Assembly: GCA_002314645.1 (NCBI GenBank)
Contig: DCGS01000081.1
Location: 20,874 to 34,150, forward strand
DNA from: Ruminococcaceae bacterium UBA1772
Lineage (GTDB): Bacteria; Bacillota; Clostridia; Oscillospirales; Acutalibacteraceae
Length of the DNA: 13,277 nt
Direction of reading: 5' to 3'
The notes below the pieces were generated by a model, which saw only the letters and a list, made by a program, of their open reading frames with translations, was not told the origin of the DNA and searched no databases. Positions 6,332 through 13,277 of the stretch are shown piece after piece. The first letter of the stretch is position 1, and each line of letters starts with the position of its first letter. Position numbers and translations under genes: made by a program.

Positions 6332-6396
6332 ACAGCGTATAAATATATTTTTTTATATTATTTTTATATTTATATATATCATGGAGGTGTACAGCA

Positions 6397-6774
6397 ATGG
6401 ATTTATTTACTAACACATTATCAGCATCAATGCACAAAAGTCTTGATGGCTTGTGGACAAGATCTGAAGCAATTTCAGATAACATTGCAAACTTTGAAAC
6501 GCCTAACTACAAGAGAAAGGTCGTTTCGTTTGAAGACCAGTTGTCATCAGCAATACATAGCTATGACTCAAAGAAGGACCGTATTCATGATATTAATAGC
6601 ACCTTTGCTGTAACAACAGAGGAAATCAATGAGCGTTACAGAATGGACGGAAACGGTGTGGATCTTGAAGAGGAAAATACTGAACTTGCAAGAACCGTTT
6701 ACCAGTACATGTATGGCCAAAGAGTTTTAAGCGATCATTACTCAAGACTTAAAACGGCCATTAACGTAGATTAA
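6397..6774 (+). CDS. flgB: Flagellar basal-body rod protein FlgB
   Basis: This proximal rod subunit is exported by the flagellar type III apparatus and assembles in the cell envelope. The protein is 125 aa, within the normal range. The N-terminal rod-family motif ISDNIANFETPNYKR (26-40) is clear, and the C-terminal part from DGNGVDLEEENTELA (83-97) to the end is the conserved helix that packs in rod assembly. There is no signal peptide, as expected for type III export. The ATG at 6397 is preceded by GGAGGTG (6383-6389). It is the first gene of the flagellar operon, about 60 nt downstream of the predicted transcription start, and is followed by flgC after 18 nt. Confidence 0.97.
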   Translation: MDLFTNTLSASMHKSLDGLWTRSEAISDNIANFETPNYKRKVVSFEDQLSSAIHSYDSKKDRIHDINSTFAVTTEEINERYRMDGNGVDLEEENTELARTVYQYMYGQRVLSDHYSRLKTAINVD

Positions 6775-6792
6775 TTCGAAGGAGGGTTTTAA

Positions 6793-7275
6793 ATGGCTTT
6801 CTTAGATTCCATGAACATTGCAGCGTCCGGTCTTACAGCTAGCCGCATGCGAATGGACACAATTTCAGAAAATATTGCCAATGCAGAGGCAACAAGAACC
6901 GCAGATGGCGGACCATACACAAGAAAAGCTACAGTCTATGAAGCAGTAAATGCTAGTAACGGAAGAACCTTCCACAGCATTCTTAAAAATAGACTTGGAA
7001 ATGAATATAAATTTTCAGAAACTCTTGGAACATTTGGCGGTGCACGTGGTGGCGTAACAGTTTCACAGGTTATTGATGACACAACCGACTACGTTACTGT
7101 ATATGATCCAGATCATCCAGATGCAGATGAAGACGGTTATGTACTTTATCCAAATGTAGACACAACACAAGAAGTGTTGGACATGATGGCGGTAACACGA
7201 GCTTACCAAATGAATTTAAATGCGCTTGATGCTGTTAAAACAATGGCTTCTCAAGCTCTCAAGATAGGTGAATAA
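6793..7275 (+). CDS. flgC: Flagellar basal-body rod protein FlgC
   Basis: This is a proximal rod subunit assembled next to FlgB. The 160-aa protein has the N-terminal rod motif TISENIANAEATRT (23-36) and the typical C-terminal block from NVDTTQEVLDMMAV into TRAYQMNLNALDAVKTM (about 121-151). The middle part (about 47-110) is the variable domain and is slightly longer than in the shortest FlgC proteins. The start has GGAGGG at 6781-6786. The stop codon lies two bases before the fliE start. Confidence 0.97.
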   Translation: MAFLDSMNIAASGLTASRMRMDTISENIANAEATRTADGGPYTRKATVYEAVNASNGRTFHSILKNRLGNEYKFSETLGTFGGARGGVTVSQVIDDTTDYVTVYDPDHPDADEDGYVLYPNVDTTQEVLDMMAVTRAYQMNLNALDAVKTMASQALKIGE

Positions 7276-7277
7276 TT

Positions 7278-7604
7278 ATGAGCATTAATCCTATGGCACA
7301 AATTACATCATTTGATCAACTTTCACAGATTGGTGGGGTTGCAAGTCCTAAAAACCCAGGCTTGGATTCAGTAAATGGAAATGATTATTCTTTTGCAAAT
7401 GCCTTTACAAACGCAATTGGTGATGTAAGAGCAACAAATGACAAAGTTACTGAAGAAGCTTACAAGCTTGCTACAGGACAGACTGATAATCTCCACGACA
7501 TTACTATTGCTTCAACAGAAGCAAATCTTGCAGTTCAGCTTTTTGTTCAGCTTAGAAACAAGGCTGTTTCTGCATATCAAGAATTAATGAACATGAACGT
7601 TTAA
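7278..7604 (+). CDS. fliE: Flagellar hook-basal body complex protein FliE
   Basis: FliE is the small adaptor joining the MS ring and export gate to the rod, and is itself exported early. The protein is 108 aa, normal for the family. The helical C-terminal half carries the conserved pattern: DNLHDITIASTEANLAVQL (70-88), then FVQLRNKAVSAYQELMNM (89-106). The N-terminal third is low in conservation, as usual. ATG 7278 is supported by AGGTG (7266-7270) inside the end of flgC. The next in-frame ATG at 7293 has no such site. Confidence 0.95.
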   Translation: MSINPMAQITSFDQLSQIGGVASPKNPGLDSVNGNDYSFANAFTNAIGDVRATNDKVTEEAYKLATGQTDNLHDITIASTEANLAVQLFVQLRNKAVSAYQELMNMNV

Positions 7605-7634
7605 TTCACATAAATCACTAAAGGACACGATTAA

Positions 7635-9245
7635 ATGGGACAGGTTATTGAAACAATAAAAAAGCTCTGGACCTCGCTTAAAGAGTATTGGGCTAAGAAG
7701 GATAAAAGAGGTAGAACTCGAATTGTTCTCGGCTTAATTGCTGCCGTTATCCTTATTGCCTTAATTGTTGTATTTATGAATATGACAAAATACACAATTC
7801 TTTATTCTGGACTTGATTCAGATGAGCAAACAGAGGTTTCGAACTATCTGGCAGAAAACAGAATACCTTTCAAGGTTGAAGGAAACACCGTTAAGGTGGA
7901 TTCAACAAAAGAAGAATCTGTTCGTATGGAACTCTCTAACCAGGGACATCCATACTCCACTCCAAACTATGATTTTTATTTCAACAATGTTGGAACACTT
8001 ACAACATCTGAAGAAAGAAAGCTCATTGAGGAGTATCAGTTGAACCAACGTCTTGCGGATGTTATTAAAACAATTGATGGAGTCAAGAGTGCAACTGTAA
8101 CAATTGCATATCCAAATACAAGCAGTTATGTTTTGTCTGATCAAGATAATGATGACCTTACAGCAGGTGTCACTGTAACTCTTAGAGGTGGCAAGAAATT
8201 ATCAGAAACTCAGGTTGCTGGTATTCAGACACTTGTTTCAACAAGTGTACCTGGTCTTAGCGTCGCAAACGTTTCTGTAATTGACACTGCTACAGGCGAA
8301 GCTCTTACGGGTACAGTCGGTACTCATGGAGGCTCATCTGTTTCATCTTCTTCACTTGATCTCAAGAAAGACGTTGAAACAGCTTATGAGGAAGAAATTC
8401 AAAACAAGGTTTTGACATTCCTTAATGAACTTTATGGAACAGGAAATGTAAGAGTTTCAGTTAACTGCTCTGTCAATATAGATGACTCAATTAAGGAAAT
8501 TGTCACATATATTCCTTCTGAAGATAACCGTGGTGTTATTACATCCGAAGATTTAGCAAATCTTAGAAACAACAGTGGCAATGGCGTATCTGGAACAACA
8601 GGAACAGACACAAATGCACAAATCACTGAAAATGAAGATATTACAACATACCCAACAGTAAACACTGGTAGCGGAACTGTCTACGTACAGGATGAGAAGT
8701 CCTATGACTATCTTGTTAGTTACGTAAAGGAACAGGTTCAAAAGCAATCTGGTGTTATAGATAACCTCACCGTTTCAGTAATTCTCAATAAGGAAAGCAT
8801 TGCTGATAGTAAGAGACAGCAGCTTACAGAACTTATTTCAAATACTGCAGCAGTTGATGGAAGCAAAGTAGTTATTTACACAGACCTCTTTAATTCAAAC
8901 GGTTCTTCTACTGGAACTGAAGGTCCACTTACACTACTTGATCAGTACCCATGGCTTATATATGCAGCTATTGGTCTTGGCGTACTTCTTCTAATTATCA
9001 TAATTCTTATTATTGTGCTTCGCAGAAGGAAGAAGAAAAAGAAGAAGGGCGCAGCAGTTGCCGAAGAAGTAGCTCCTATGGCAGAAGCATCACTTACACT
9101 TGATGCCGACCAAATGGAAGAACTTCAAGATTTGAAAATAGCCAAGGGAATGGTTATGAAGCAGAAGATTCAGGACTTCTCACAACAGAACCCTGAAATA
9201 GCTGCTCAGCTCGTAAAAGGTATGCTTAGAGGAGAGGACAAGTAA
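7635..9245 (+). CDS. fliF: Flagellar MS-ring protein FliF
   Basis: FliF forms the membrane MS ring on which the rotor and export apparatus assemble. The 536-aa protein has a basic cytoplasmic N-terminus, a first membrane helix (30-50), a large periplasm-equivalent region with the ring-building motif repeats (about 55-225), and a glycine/threonine-rich linker (about 313-335) of the collar region. A second membrane helix (441-462) is followed by a strongly basic stop-transfer stretch (463-471). The cytoplasmic tail ends in NPEIAAQLVKGMLRGED (519-535), the segment that binds FliG. The ribosome site is AAGGA (7621-7625). The stop codon overlaps the fliG start by one base (TAATG), a coupling arrangement that fits their direct interaction. 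Confidence 0.97.
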   Translation: MGQVIETIKKLWTSLKEYWAKKDKRGRTRIVLGLIAAVILIALIVVFMNMTKYTILYSGLDSDEQTEVSNYLAENRIPFKVEGNTVKVDSTKEESVRMELSNQGHPYSTPNYDFYFNNVGTLTTSEERKLIEEYQLNQRLADVIKTIDGVKSATVTIAYPNTSSYVLSDQDNDDLTAGVTVTLRGGKKLSETQVAGIQTLVSTSVPGLSVANVSVIDTATGEALTGTVGTHGGSSVSSSSLDLKKDVETAYEEEIQNKVLTFLNELYGTGNVRVSVNCSVNIDDSIKEIVTYIPSEDNRGVITSEDLANLRNNSGNGVSGTTGTDTNAQITENEDITTYPTVNTGSGTVYVQDEKSYDYLVSYVKEQVQKQSGVIDNLTVSVILNKESIADSKRQQLTELISNTAAVDGSKVVIYTDLFNSNGSSTGTEGPLTLLDQYPWLIYAAIGLGVLLLIIIILIIVLRRRKKKKKKGAAVAEEVAPMAEASLTLDADQMEELQDLKIAKGMVMKQKIQDFSQQNPEIAAQLVKGMLRGEDK

Positions 9246-10249
9246 TGGTAGATACATTAACTCCACAACAAAAAGCTGCCGCAGTCATGATCTCAATTGG
9301 TGCAGAGAATGCTGCAGGAGTATATAAATACCTGAATGAGGACGAAATCGAAACACTTACTCTTGAAATTTCGAAGCTCAAAAGCCTCAGCGCAGAAGAG
9401 TCCGAAATGGTGCTTACAAGCTTTTACCAGCTTTGTCTTACCAAGAAGGTAATTGACGAAGGCGGCGTAGATTATGCTCGAGTTGTTCTTGAAAAGGCTT
9501 TTGGTGCTCAACAGGCAACAAAACTGTTGGAGCGTGTGTCTAGTACAATGAGGTCAAGAAACTTTGACTTCATTAGAAAAGCCGATTACAAGAACCTAAT
9601 GGCTATTATTCAGAATGAGCACCCTCAGACAATTGCACTTATTCTTTCATATGCAACGTCTGACCAGGCATCAACAATTATTTCTGAACTTCCAAAGGAC
9701 AAGCAGATTATGGTTGTTGAAAGAATAGCCAAAATGAGTAGTGCATCTCCAGATGTAGTTGGCATCATTGAAGATAATCTCGAAAAGAAATTCTCTTCTT
9801 TCATTACTTTCGACAACTCCGAAATTGGCGGCATAGACTACATTGCGGATATCATGAACCACATGGACCGCTCAAACGAAAAGTACATTTTCGACGAACT
9901 TTCAAAGGTCGACGAAAAACTTGCAGAGGAAATCAGAAAGAGAATGTTCGTATTCGAAGATATTACTATTCTCGACGATATGGCAATCCAGCGTTTCCTT
10001 CGAGATGTCGATTCAAAGGATTTGGTTCTTGCAATCAAGGGATCAAACCAGGAAGTTTCAAATCTCATATTCAAGAATATGTCCAACAGGCAAGCTGAAA
10101 CAATTAAGAGTGACCTTGAGTATACTCATAACGTTCGACTCCGTGACGTTGAAGAAGCACAGCAGAGAATTGTTGCTATTATTCGTCGTCTTGAAGAAGA
10201 AGGAGAGCTTGTAATTATGAAGGGCGGAAAGGATGAGGTAATTGCCTAA
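9245..10249 (+). CDS. fliG: Flagellar motor switch/rotor protein FliG
   Basis: FliG is the rotor protein of the C ring. It binds FliF, links to FliM and takes up torque from the MotA stator. The length of 334 aa is typical. Visible parts are the N-terminal FliF-binding domain (1-100), the EHPQ motif (125-128) of the middle domain, the MFVFEDI hinge motif (234-240) and the C-terminal torque domain (about 255-325). Aligned by eye to E. coli FliG, K265, R282, D290 and R298 keep charged positions. The site equivalent to E. coli D288 is Ser289, and the usual GPVR turn reads HNVR (295-298). The start ATG overlaps the fliF stop codon and is preceded by a purine-rich GGAGAGGA (9231-9238). The last codons overlap fliH by 8 bp. 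Confidence 0.97.
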   Translation: MVDTLTPQQKAAAVMISIGAENAAGVYKYLNEDEIETLTLEISKLKSLSAEESEMVLTSFYQLCLTKKVIDEGGVDYARVVLEKAFGAQQATKLLERVSSTMRSRNFDFIRKADYKNLMAIIQNEHPQTIALILSYATSDQASTIISELPKDKQIMVVERIAKMSSASPDVVGIIEDNLEKKFSSFITFDNSEIGGIDYIADIMNHMDRSNEKYIFDELSKVDEKLAEEIRKRMFVFEDITILDDMAIQRFLRDVDSKDLVLAIKGSNQEVSNLIFKNMSNRQAETIKSDLEYTHNVRLRDVEEAQQRIVAIIRRLEEEGELVIMKGGKDEVIA

Positions 10250-11042
10250 CGTTATAAAGGGTAGTTCGACAACTCCTTCTGCTCCATCAGCCAGAAGAAG
10301 TAATGTTGTAAAACTATCTTCATCTGAAGGTTCAAAAATTAATACTTTCCAAGGCTCCTCATCAAATATTACAAACGACACAGTTATTCTTAGTTCTGCT
10401 TTTGAAAAGGCTAAGAAAATTGTAGAAGCAGCTAACAACTACAGTGCAAACCACATTAAGGAAACCACTGAACGTATGAATCAGGAGTATGCTGAAACAA
10501 AGAAGTATACATATGATGAAGCATATGCAAGCGGTTTTGCCGAAGGAAAAGCATCTGGCCATGATGAAGGTTTTGCTGTTGGAAAAGAAGAGGGCTATAG
10601 AGCCGGAATGCTCGAAGCTCAAAAGAACAGTAAAGTACTTGTTGAAAGACTTTCTGTAATTGTTAGTTCTATTGAAAAGGCTAGAGCTGAACTTTTGGCT
10701 AAGGAAGAAGATAATCTTTCTGAACTTGCAATAATGATTGCAGAAAAAGTTTTAAATCAAGCTGTTGATAATAATAGAGCGGTAATGGGTTCTATTATTA
10801 GCGCCGTTGTTTCTGACAACCAAGATCAGGAATGGATTAAAATTAATGTTTCTGAAGATGTATATGAAGATCTTGAAAAGACTTATTTTTCAGAAAGAAT
10901 TAAAGAAATGTCAGACGGCGTTACTCTTTGTCCAAGCAGAGACTTAAGTGACACAGACTGCGTAATAGAAATGCCAGGCTATGTTACAGATGCCAGTATT
11001 GGAACACAGCTCAGCAAGATTAAGAAAGTATTTAATTCTTAA
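10242..11042 (+). CDS. fliH: Flagellar export ATPase regulator/stator FliH
   Basis: FliH dimers bind the export ATPase FliI and tether it to the C ring and export gate. The 266-aa protein has a Ser/Thr-rich N-terminus, helical segments, and the FliH/YscL signature of glycines every fourth residue: Gly at 98, 102, 106, 110, 114, 118 and 122 (seven in a row). The C-terminal domain (about 150-266) resembles the V/F-type ATPase peripheral stalk and binds FliI. The start is TTG at 10242, inside the fliG end with an 8-bp overlap. AAGGA (10229-10233) is a moderate ribosome site, and the next ATG in frame is at codon 79. The non-ATG start plus overlap suggests translation is coupled to fliG. Confidence 0.92.
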   Translation: MPNVIKGSSTTPSAPSARRSNVVKLSSSEGSKINTFQGSSSNITNDTVILSSAFEKAKKIVEAANNYSANHIKETTERMNQEYAETKKYTYDEAYASGFAEGKASGHDEGFAVGKEEGYRAGMLEAQKNSKVLVERLSVIVSSIEKARAELLAKEEDNLSELAIMIAEKVLNQAVDNNRAVMGSIISAVVSDNQDQEWIKINVSEDVYEDLEKTYFSERIKEMSDGVTLCPSRDLSDTDCVIEMPGYVTDASIGTQLSKIKKVFNS

Positions 11043-11093
11043 CTATTTTATATATTATTTAATTATTTACCATTATATTGGAGGTGTAGAACT

Positions 11094-12395
11094 TTGAATA
11101 TTGCAGATGCCAAAGAGGTACTTTCAAAGTTTTCCCCACTTTCAAGTATGGGTAAAGTAAAAAACGTAACCGGAATAATGATTGAGGTTACAGGAATAAA
11201 AGCAAAGGTTGGCGATGTTTGCACTATCTACGGTGCAGACGATGAAAAAACAATTACCTCAGAAGTAGTTGGATTCAAGGATGAAAACGTTCTTCTAATG
11301 TCATATGGAGATATGAAGGGTATTAGCCCTGGAGCTTTTGTTCAAACAACAGGAGCACAGCTTCGTGTTCCCGTTGGAAATTTCCTTATTGGTAGAGCTG
11401 TAGATGCAACTGGATATCCAATGGATGGAAAAGGTGAATTTACTGATGTTAAGCAGTTCTATGATGTAGAAGGAAAACCAGCCAATCCTATGGAAAGAGT
11501 TCGTATTTCTGAACAAATGCCATATGGAATAAAAGCAATTGATGGAATGATGACCATTGGTAAAGGCCAACGTATGGGTATATTTGCCGGAAGTGGTGTT
11601 GGTAAGAGTACTCTCATGGGTATGATTGCAAGAAACATCAAGGCGGATGTAAATGTAATTGCCCTTGTTGGTGAACGTGGACGTGAGGTTACTGAATTCA
11701 TTGAAAAGGATTTAGGCCCTGAAGGTATGAAGCGTTCAGTGTTAGTTGTTGCCACATCTGATCAGCCAGCAATGCTTCGTGTTAAATGTGCATCAGTTGC
11801 AACTGCAATTGCTGAATATTTTAAAGACCAAGGAATGGACGTTCTTCTTATGATGGACTCCCTTACCAGATTTGCAATGGCTCAAAGAGAAATTGGTCTT
11901 GCAATTGGTGAACCACCTATTGCAAGAGGTTATACTCCATCAATTTATGCGGAGCTTCCTAAGCTTCTTGAAAGAGCGGGTAACTTCCACAGCGGTTCAA
12001 TAACCGGAATTTATACAGTTCTTGTTGAAGGTGACGACACGAACGAACCTATTTCAGATACAGTTCGAGGTATTATAGATGGACATATTGTTCTCAGCCG
12101 TGACCTTGCCACTAAGAACCATTTCCCTGCAATAGACGTAGGTCAAAGTATTTCTCGTCTTATGAATGATATTGCAACTCCTGAACATAAAGCTGCAGCA
12201 TCTAGAATTCGTGACATACTTGCCGAATACAACAAAAATGTTGATCTTATTTCAATTGGTGCATATAAGCCAGGCTCAAATCCAAAGCTTGACGAAGCTG
12301 TTGAAAAGATAGACAGGGTAAATGAATTTTTAAAGCAAAATGTAGGTGAAAATTTCACCTTTGAACAAACTATAGAACTTATGAACCAAATATAG
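11094..12395 (+). CDS. fliI: Flagellum-specific export ATPase FliI
   Basis: FliI is the F1-beta-like hexameric ATPase that prepares substrates for flagellar type III export at the cytoplasmic side of the basal body. The 433-aa protein has Walker A AGSGVGKS (165-172), catalytic Glu194 within LVGERGREVTEF (191-202), Walker B LLMMDSLTR (251-259), the family block AIGEPPIARGYTPSIYAELP (270-289), and DVGQSISRLM (348-357). The start is TTG, with a strong GGAGGTG (11080-11086) 7 nt upstream. The next ATG falls within the N-terminal domain at codon 29. The 51-nt gap after fliH is AT-rich, with no clear promoter. Confidence 0.97.
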   Translation: MNIADAKEVLSKFSPLSSMGKVKNVTGIMIEVTGIKAKVGDVCTIYGADDEKTITSEVVGFKDENVLLMSYGDMKGISPGAFVQTTGAQLRVPVGNFLIGRAVDATGYPMDGKGEFTDVKQFYDVEGKPANPMERVRISEQMPYGIKAIDGMMTIGKGQRMGIFAGSGVGKSTLMGMIARNIKADVNVIALVGERGREVTEFIEKDLGPEGMKRSVLVVATSDQPAMLRVKCASVATAIAEYFKDQGMDVLLMMDSLTRFAMAQREIGLAIGEPPIARGYTPSIYAELPKLLERAGNFHSGSITGIYTVLVEGDDTNEPISDTVRGIIDGHIVLSRDLATKNHFPAIDVGQSISRLMNDIATPEHKAAASRIRDILAEYNKNVDLISIGAYKPGSNPKLDEAVEKIDRVNEFLKQNVGENFTFEQTIELMNQI

Positions 12396-12415
12396 TTAGG
12401 TCCGGGGTGCGGTGA

Positions 12416-12856
12416 ATGAAAAAGTTCGTTTTTACACTTGAAAAGGTTTTAAGTGTAAAAGAGCAAATGTACGAAGTTAAAAGAGGCGAGTTGTCCATAC
12501 TTAATCAAAGATTAGGTGACATTGAAACTCGTATTGAAGACAATAAAAAAGAGTACAAAAGGTACAATGAAGATGTAAATGAAAAACTTCGTGCAGGCAC
12601 AACTGCATCTAGTATTGAAGCATACAAGAGATATTTTGTGGTTCTTGATAATGAAGCACAAAGACTCGAAGGCGAAAAGATAGAAATGCAGAATCAAATA
12701 AATGAGAAGCAGAATGAGGTTTTAGAGGTAAAAACAGAAATATCTGGTCTTGAAAAACTTAAAGAAAAACAACTCGCCGAATATAACAAGGGACTTCAAA
12801 AGGCTCAAGAAAGAGAAATAGAGGAGTACGTAAGTGAAAAGCTATCTAGCGTATAA
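12416..12856 (+). CDS. fliJ: Flagellar export chaperone FliJ
   Basis: FliJ is a small coiled-coil protein that inserts into the FliI hexamer like the gamma subunit of F1 and helps energise export. The protein is 146 aa and almost wholly helical and charged. The N-terminal pattern FVFTLEKVLSVKEQ (4-17) is typical of FliJ. Long heptad-like stretches (about 15-60 and 75-135) predict an antiparallel coiled coil. Sequence identity in this family is low, so position after fliI and the fold pattern carry much of the call. The start at 12416 has a GGGGTG (12404-12409) site and lies 20 nt after fliI. Confidence 0.92.
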   Translation: MKKFVFTLEKVLSVKEQMYEVKRGELSILNQRLGDIETRIEDNKKEYKRYNEDVNEKLRAGTTASSIEAYKRYFVVLDNEAQRLEGEKIEMQNQINEKQNEVLEVKTEISGLEKLKEKQLAEYNKGLQKAQEREIEEYVSEKLSSV

Positions 12857-12902
12857 GCGCTTGATATATACCTTGAAAATTTAATAAGGAGGTGAAAAGG
12901 AT

Positions 12903-13277
12903 ATGGTATCAAATGTAAACCAAGTGTCTTCAAACGTTCAGACAACAGTATCTTCAAGTCAGACTACAAGTACTCCAACTGAATCTTTCCAGACAGTTCT
13001 TATGAATGCAGGAACAAACTCGGCATCAGTAGATGCAAACAAGGCGGCGCCTAATGAAAAGGCTCCTGAAATGAGAACTACAAGAGATGATTCTAAAAAT
13101 GTGGAGGAAGCCGCAGCACTTGTTTCAGATGTATTTGTTTCTAATGTTCAGCCTGAGGTTGTAAATTTAGAACAGGATATGACTGTACAAGGTCTTAATG
13201 TTTCTGTTGAAACAATAGGAAATTTATATGAGAGTCTTGAAGTTGTTGTAGCAGAACTCCCTGAGACTGCTGAAACT
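12903..13277 (+). CDS. fliK: N-terminal part of a probable flagellar hook-length control protein FliK (runs off the window)
   Basis: An open frame starts at ATG 12903 and stays open for 125 codons to the window end. It has a near-perfect ribosome site, AAGGAGGTG (12886-12894), 8 nt upstream. The visible product is polar and rich in Ser, Thr, Gln and Val with low-complexity runs (for example VSSSQTTSTPTES at 16-28). There is no signal peptide or membrane segment. This matches the disordered, exported N-terminal half of FliK, the molecular ruler for hook length, and fliK usually follows fliJ in Clostridia and Bacillus operons. The conserved C-terminal FliK domain lies outside, so the name rests mainly on position. 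An unrelated FliJ-adjacent protein is possible. Confidence 0.7.
   Translation, partial: MVSNVNQVSSNVQTTVSSSQTTSTPTESFQTVLMNAGTNSASVDANKAAPNEKAPEMRTTRDDSKNVEEAAALVSDVFVSNVQPEVVNLEQDMTVQGLNVSVETIGNLYESLEVVVAELPETAET

Noticed and set aside
6033..6396. Possible c-di-GMP riboswitch ahead of the flagellar operon
   Set aside because: I searched by eye for the conserved tetraloop, receptor and GCAAA-type core and found none. The leader after the predicted start is too short and almost only A and T.
7902..8144. Cysteine-rich minus-strand frame within fliF
   Set aside because: The Cys, Asn and Ile content is what the reverse complement of AT-rich coding sequence gives. There is no start signal and no family resemblance.
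11043..11080. Internal promoter in the gap between fliH and fliI
   Set aside because: There are TATATT-like strings but no -35 element at proper spacing. AT-rich composition explains them.

Overview
The window is about 13.3 kb of AT-rich chromosome from a motile Gram-positive bacterium. The best guess is a Clostridia member of the Lachnospiraceae type (Butyrivibrio, Roseburia or Lachnospira-like). The evidence is strong GGAGG ribosome binding sites, intrinsic terminators with U tracts, sigma-A type promoters, a purine riboswitch in front of xpt, and the Firmicutes flagellar gene order flgB-flgC-fliE-fliF-fliG-fliH-fliI-fliJ-(fliK). All genes lie on the + strand. I see no mobile element, CRISPR array, phage gene or broken gene.

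Region 1 (1-70): the 3' end of a tRNA gene, probably tRNA-His because of its C discriminator base, followed by a strong intrinsic terminator.

Region 2 (about 88-6032): a purine salvage operon. A near-consensus promoter (116-144) drives a leader with a guanine-type purine riboswitch aptamer (171-234), a 15-bp antiterminator (228-242 with 259-273) and an intrinsic terminator (270-297). These three structures compete for shared bases, as expected of a transcriptional OFF switch. It controls xpt (xanthine phosphoribosyltransferase), then a BMP/PnrA-type lipoprotein, a double ABC ATPase and two permeases (NupNOPQ-like). Together these import purine nucleosides or bases, and Xpt converts xanthine to XMP. 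The binding-protein gene is bracketed by stem-loops and has codon use typical of a highly expressed gene. The operon ends at a GAAA-loop terminator (6001-6032).

Region 3 (6033-6396): a 364-bp gene-free stretch carrying several short palindromes, an A-tract segment, and a sigma-A type promoter (6303-6331) with a roughly 60-nt, almost pure A+T leader.

Region 4 (6397 to window end): the start of a large flagellar operon. It encodes the proximal rod (FlgB, FlgC), MS-ring adaptor (FliE), MS ring (FliF), rotor/switch protein (FliG), export ATPase complex (FliH, FliI, FliJ) and the N-terminus of a probable FliK. Genes are tightly packed, with overlaps at fliF/fliG and fliG/fliH and TTG starts for fliH and fliI.

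Overall this is ordinary core-genome content. I do not see a new system. The most interesting points are the purine riboswitch with atypical loops and its clear switching architecture, the RNA structures around the binding-protein gene, and a departure from the usual sequence in the FliG torque helix.
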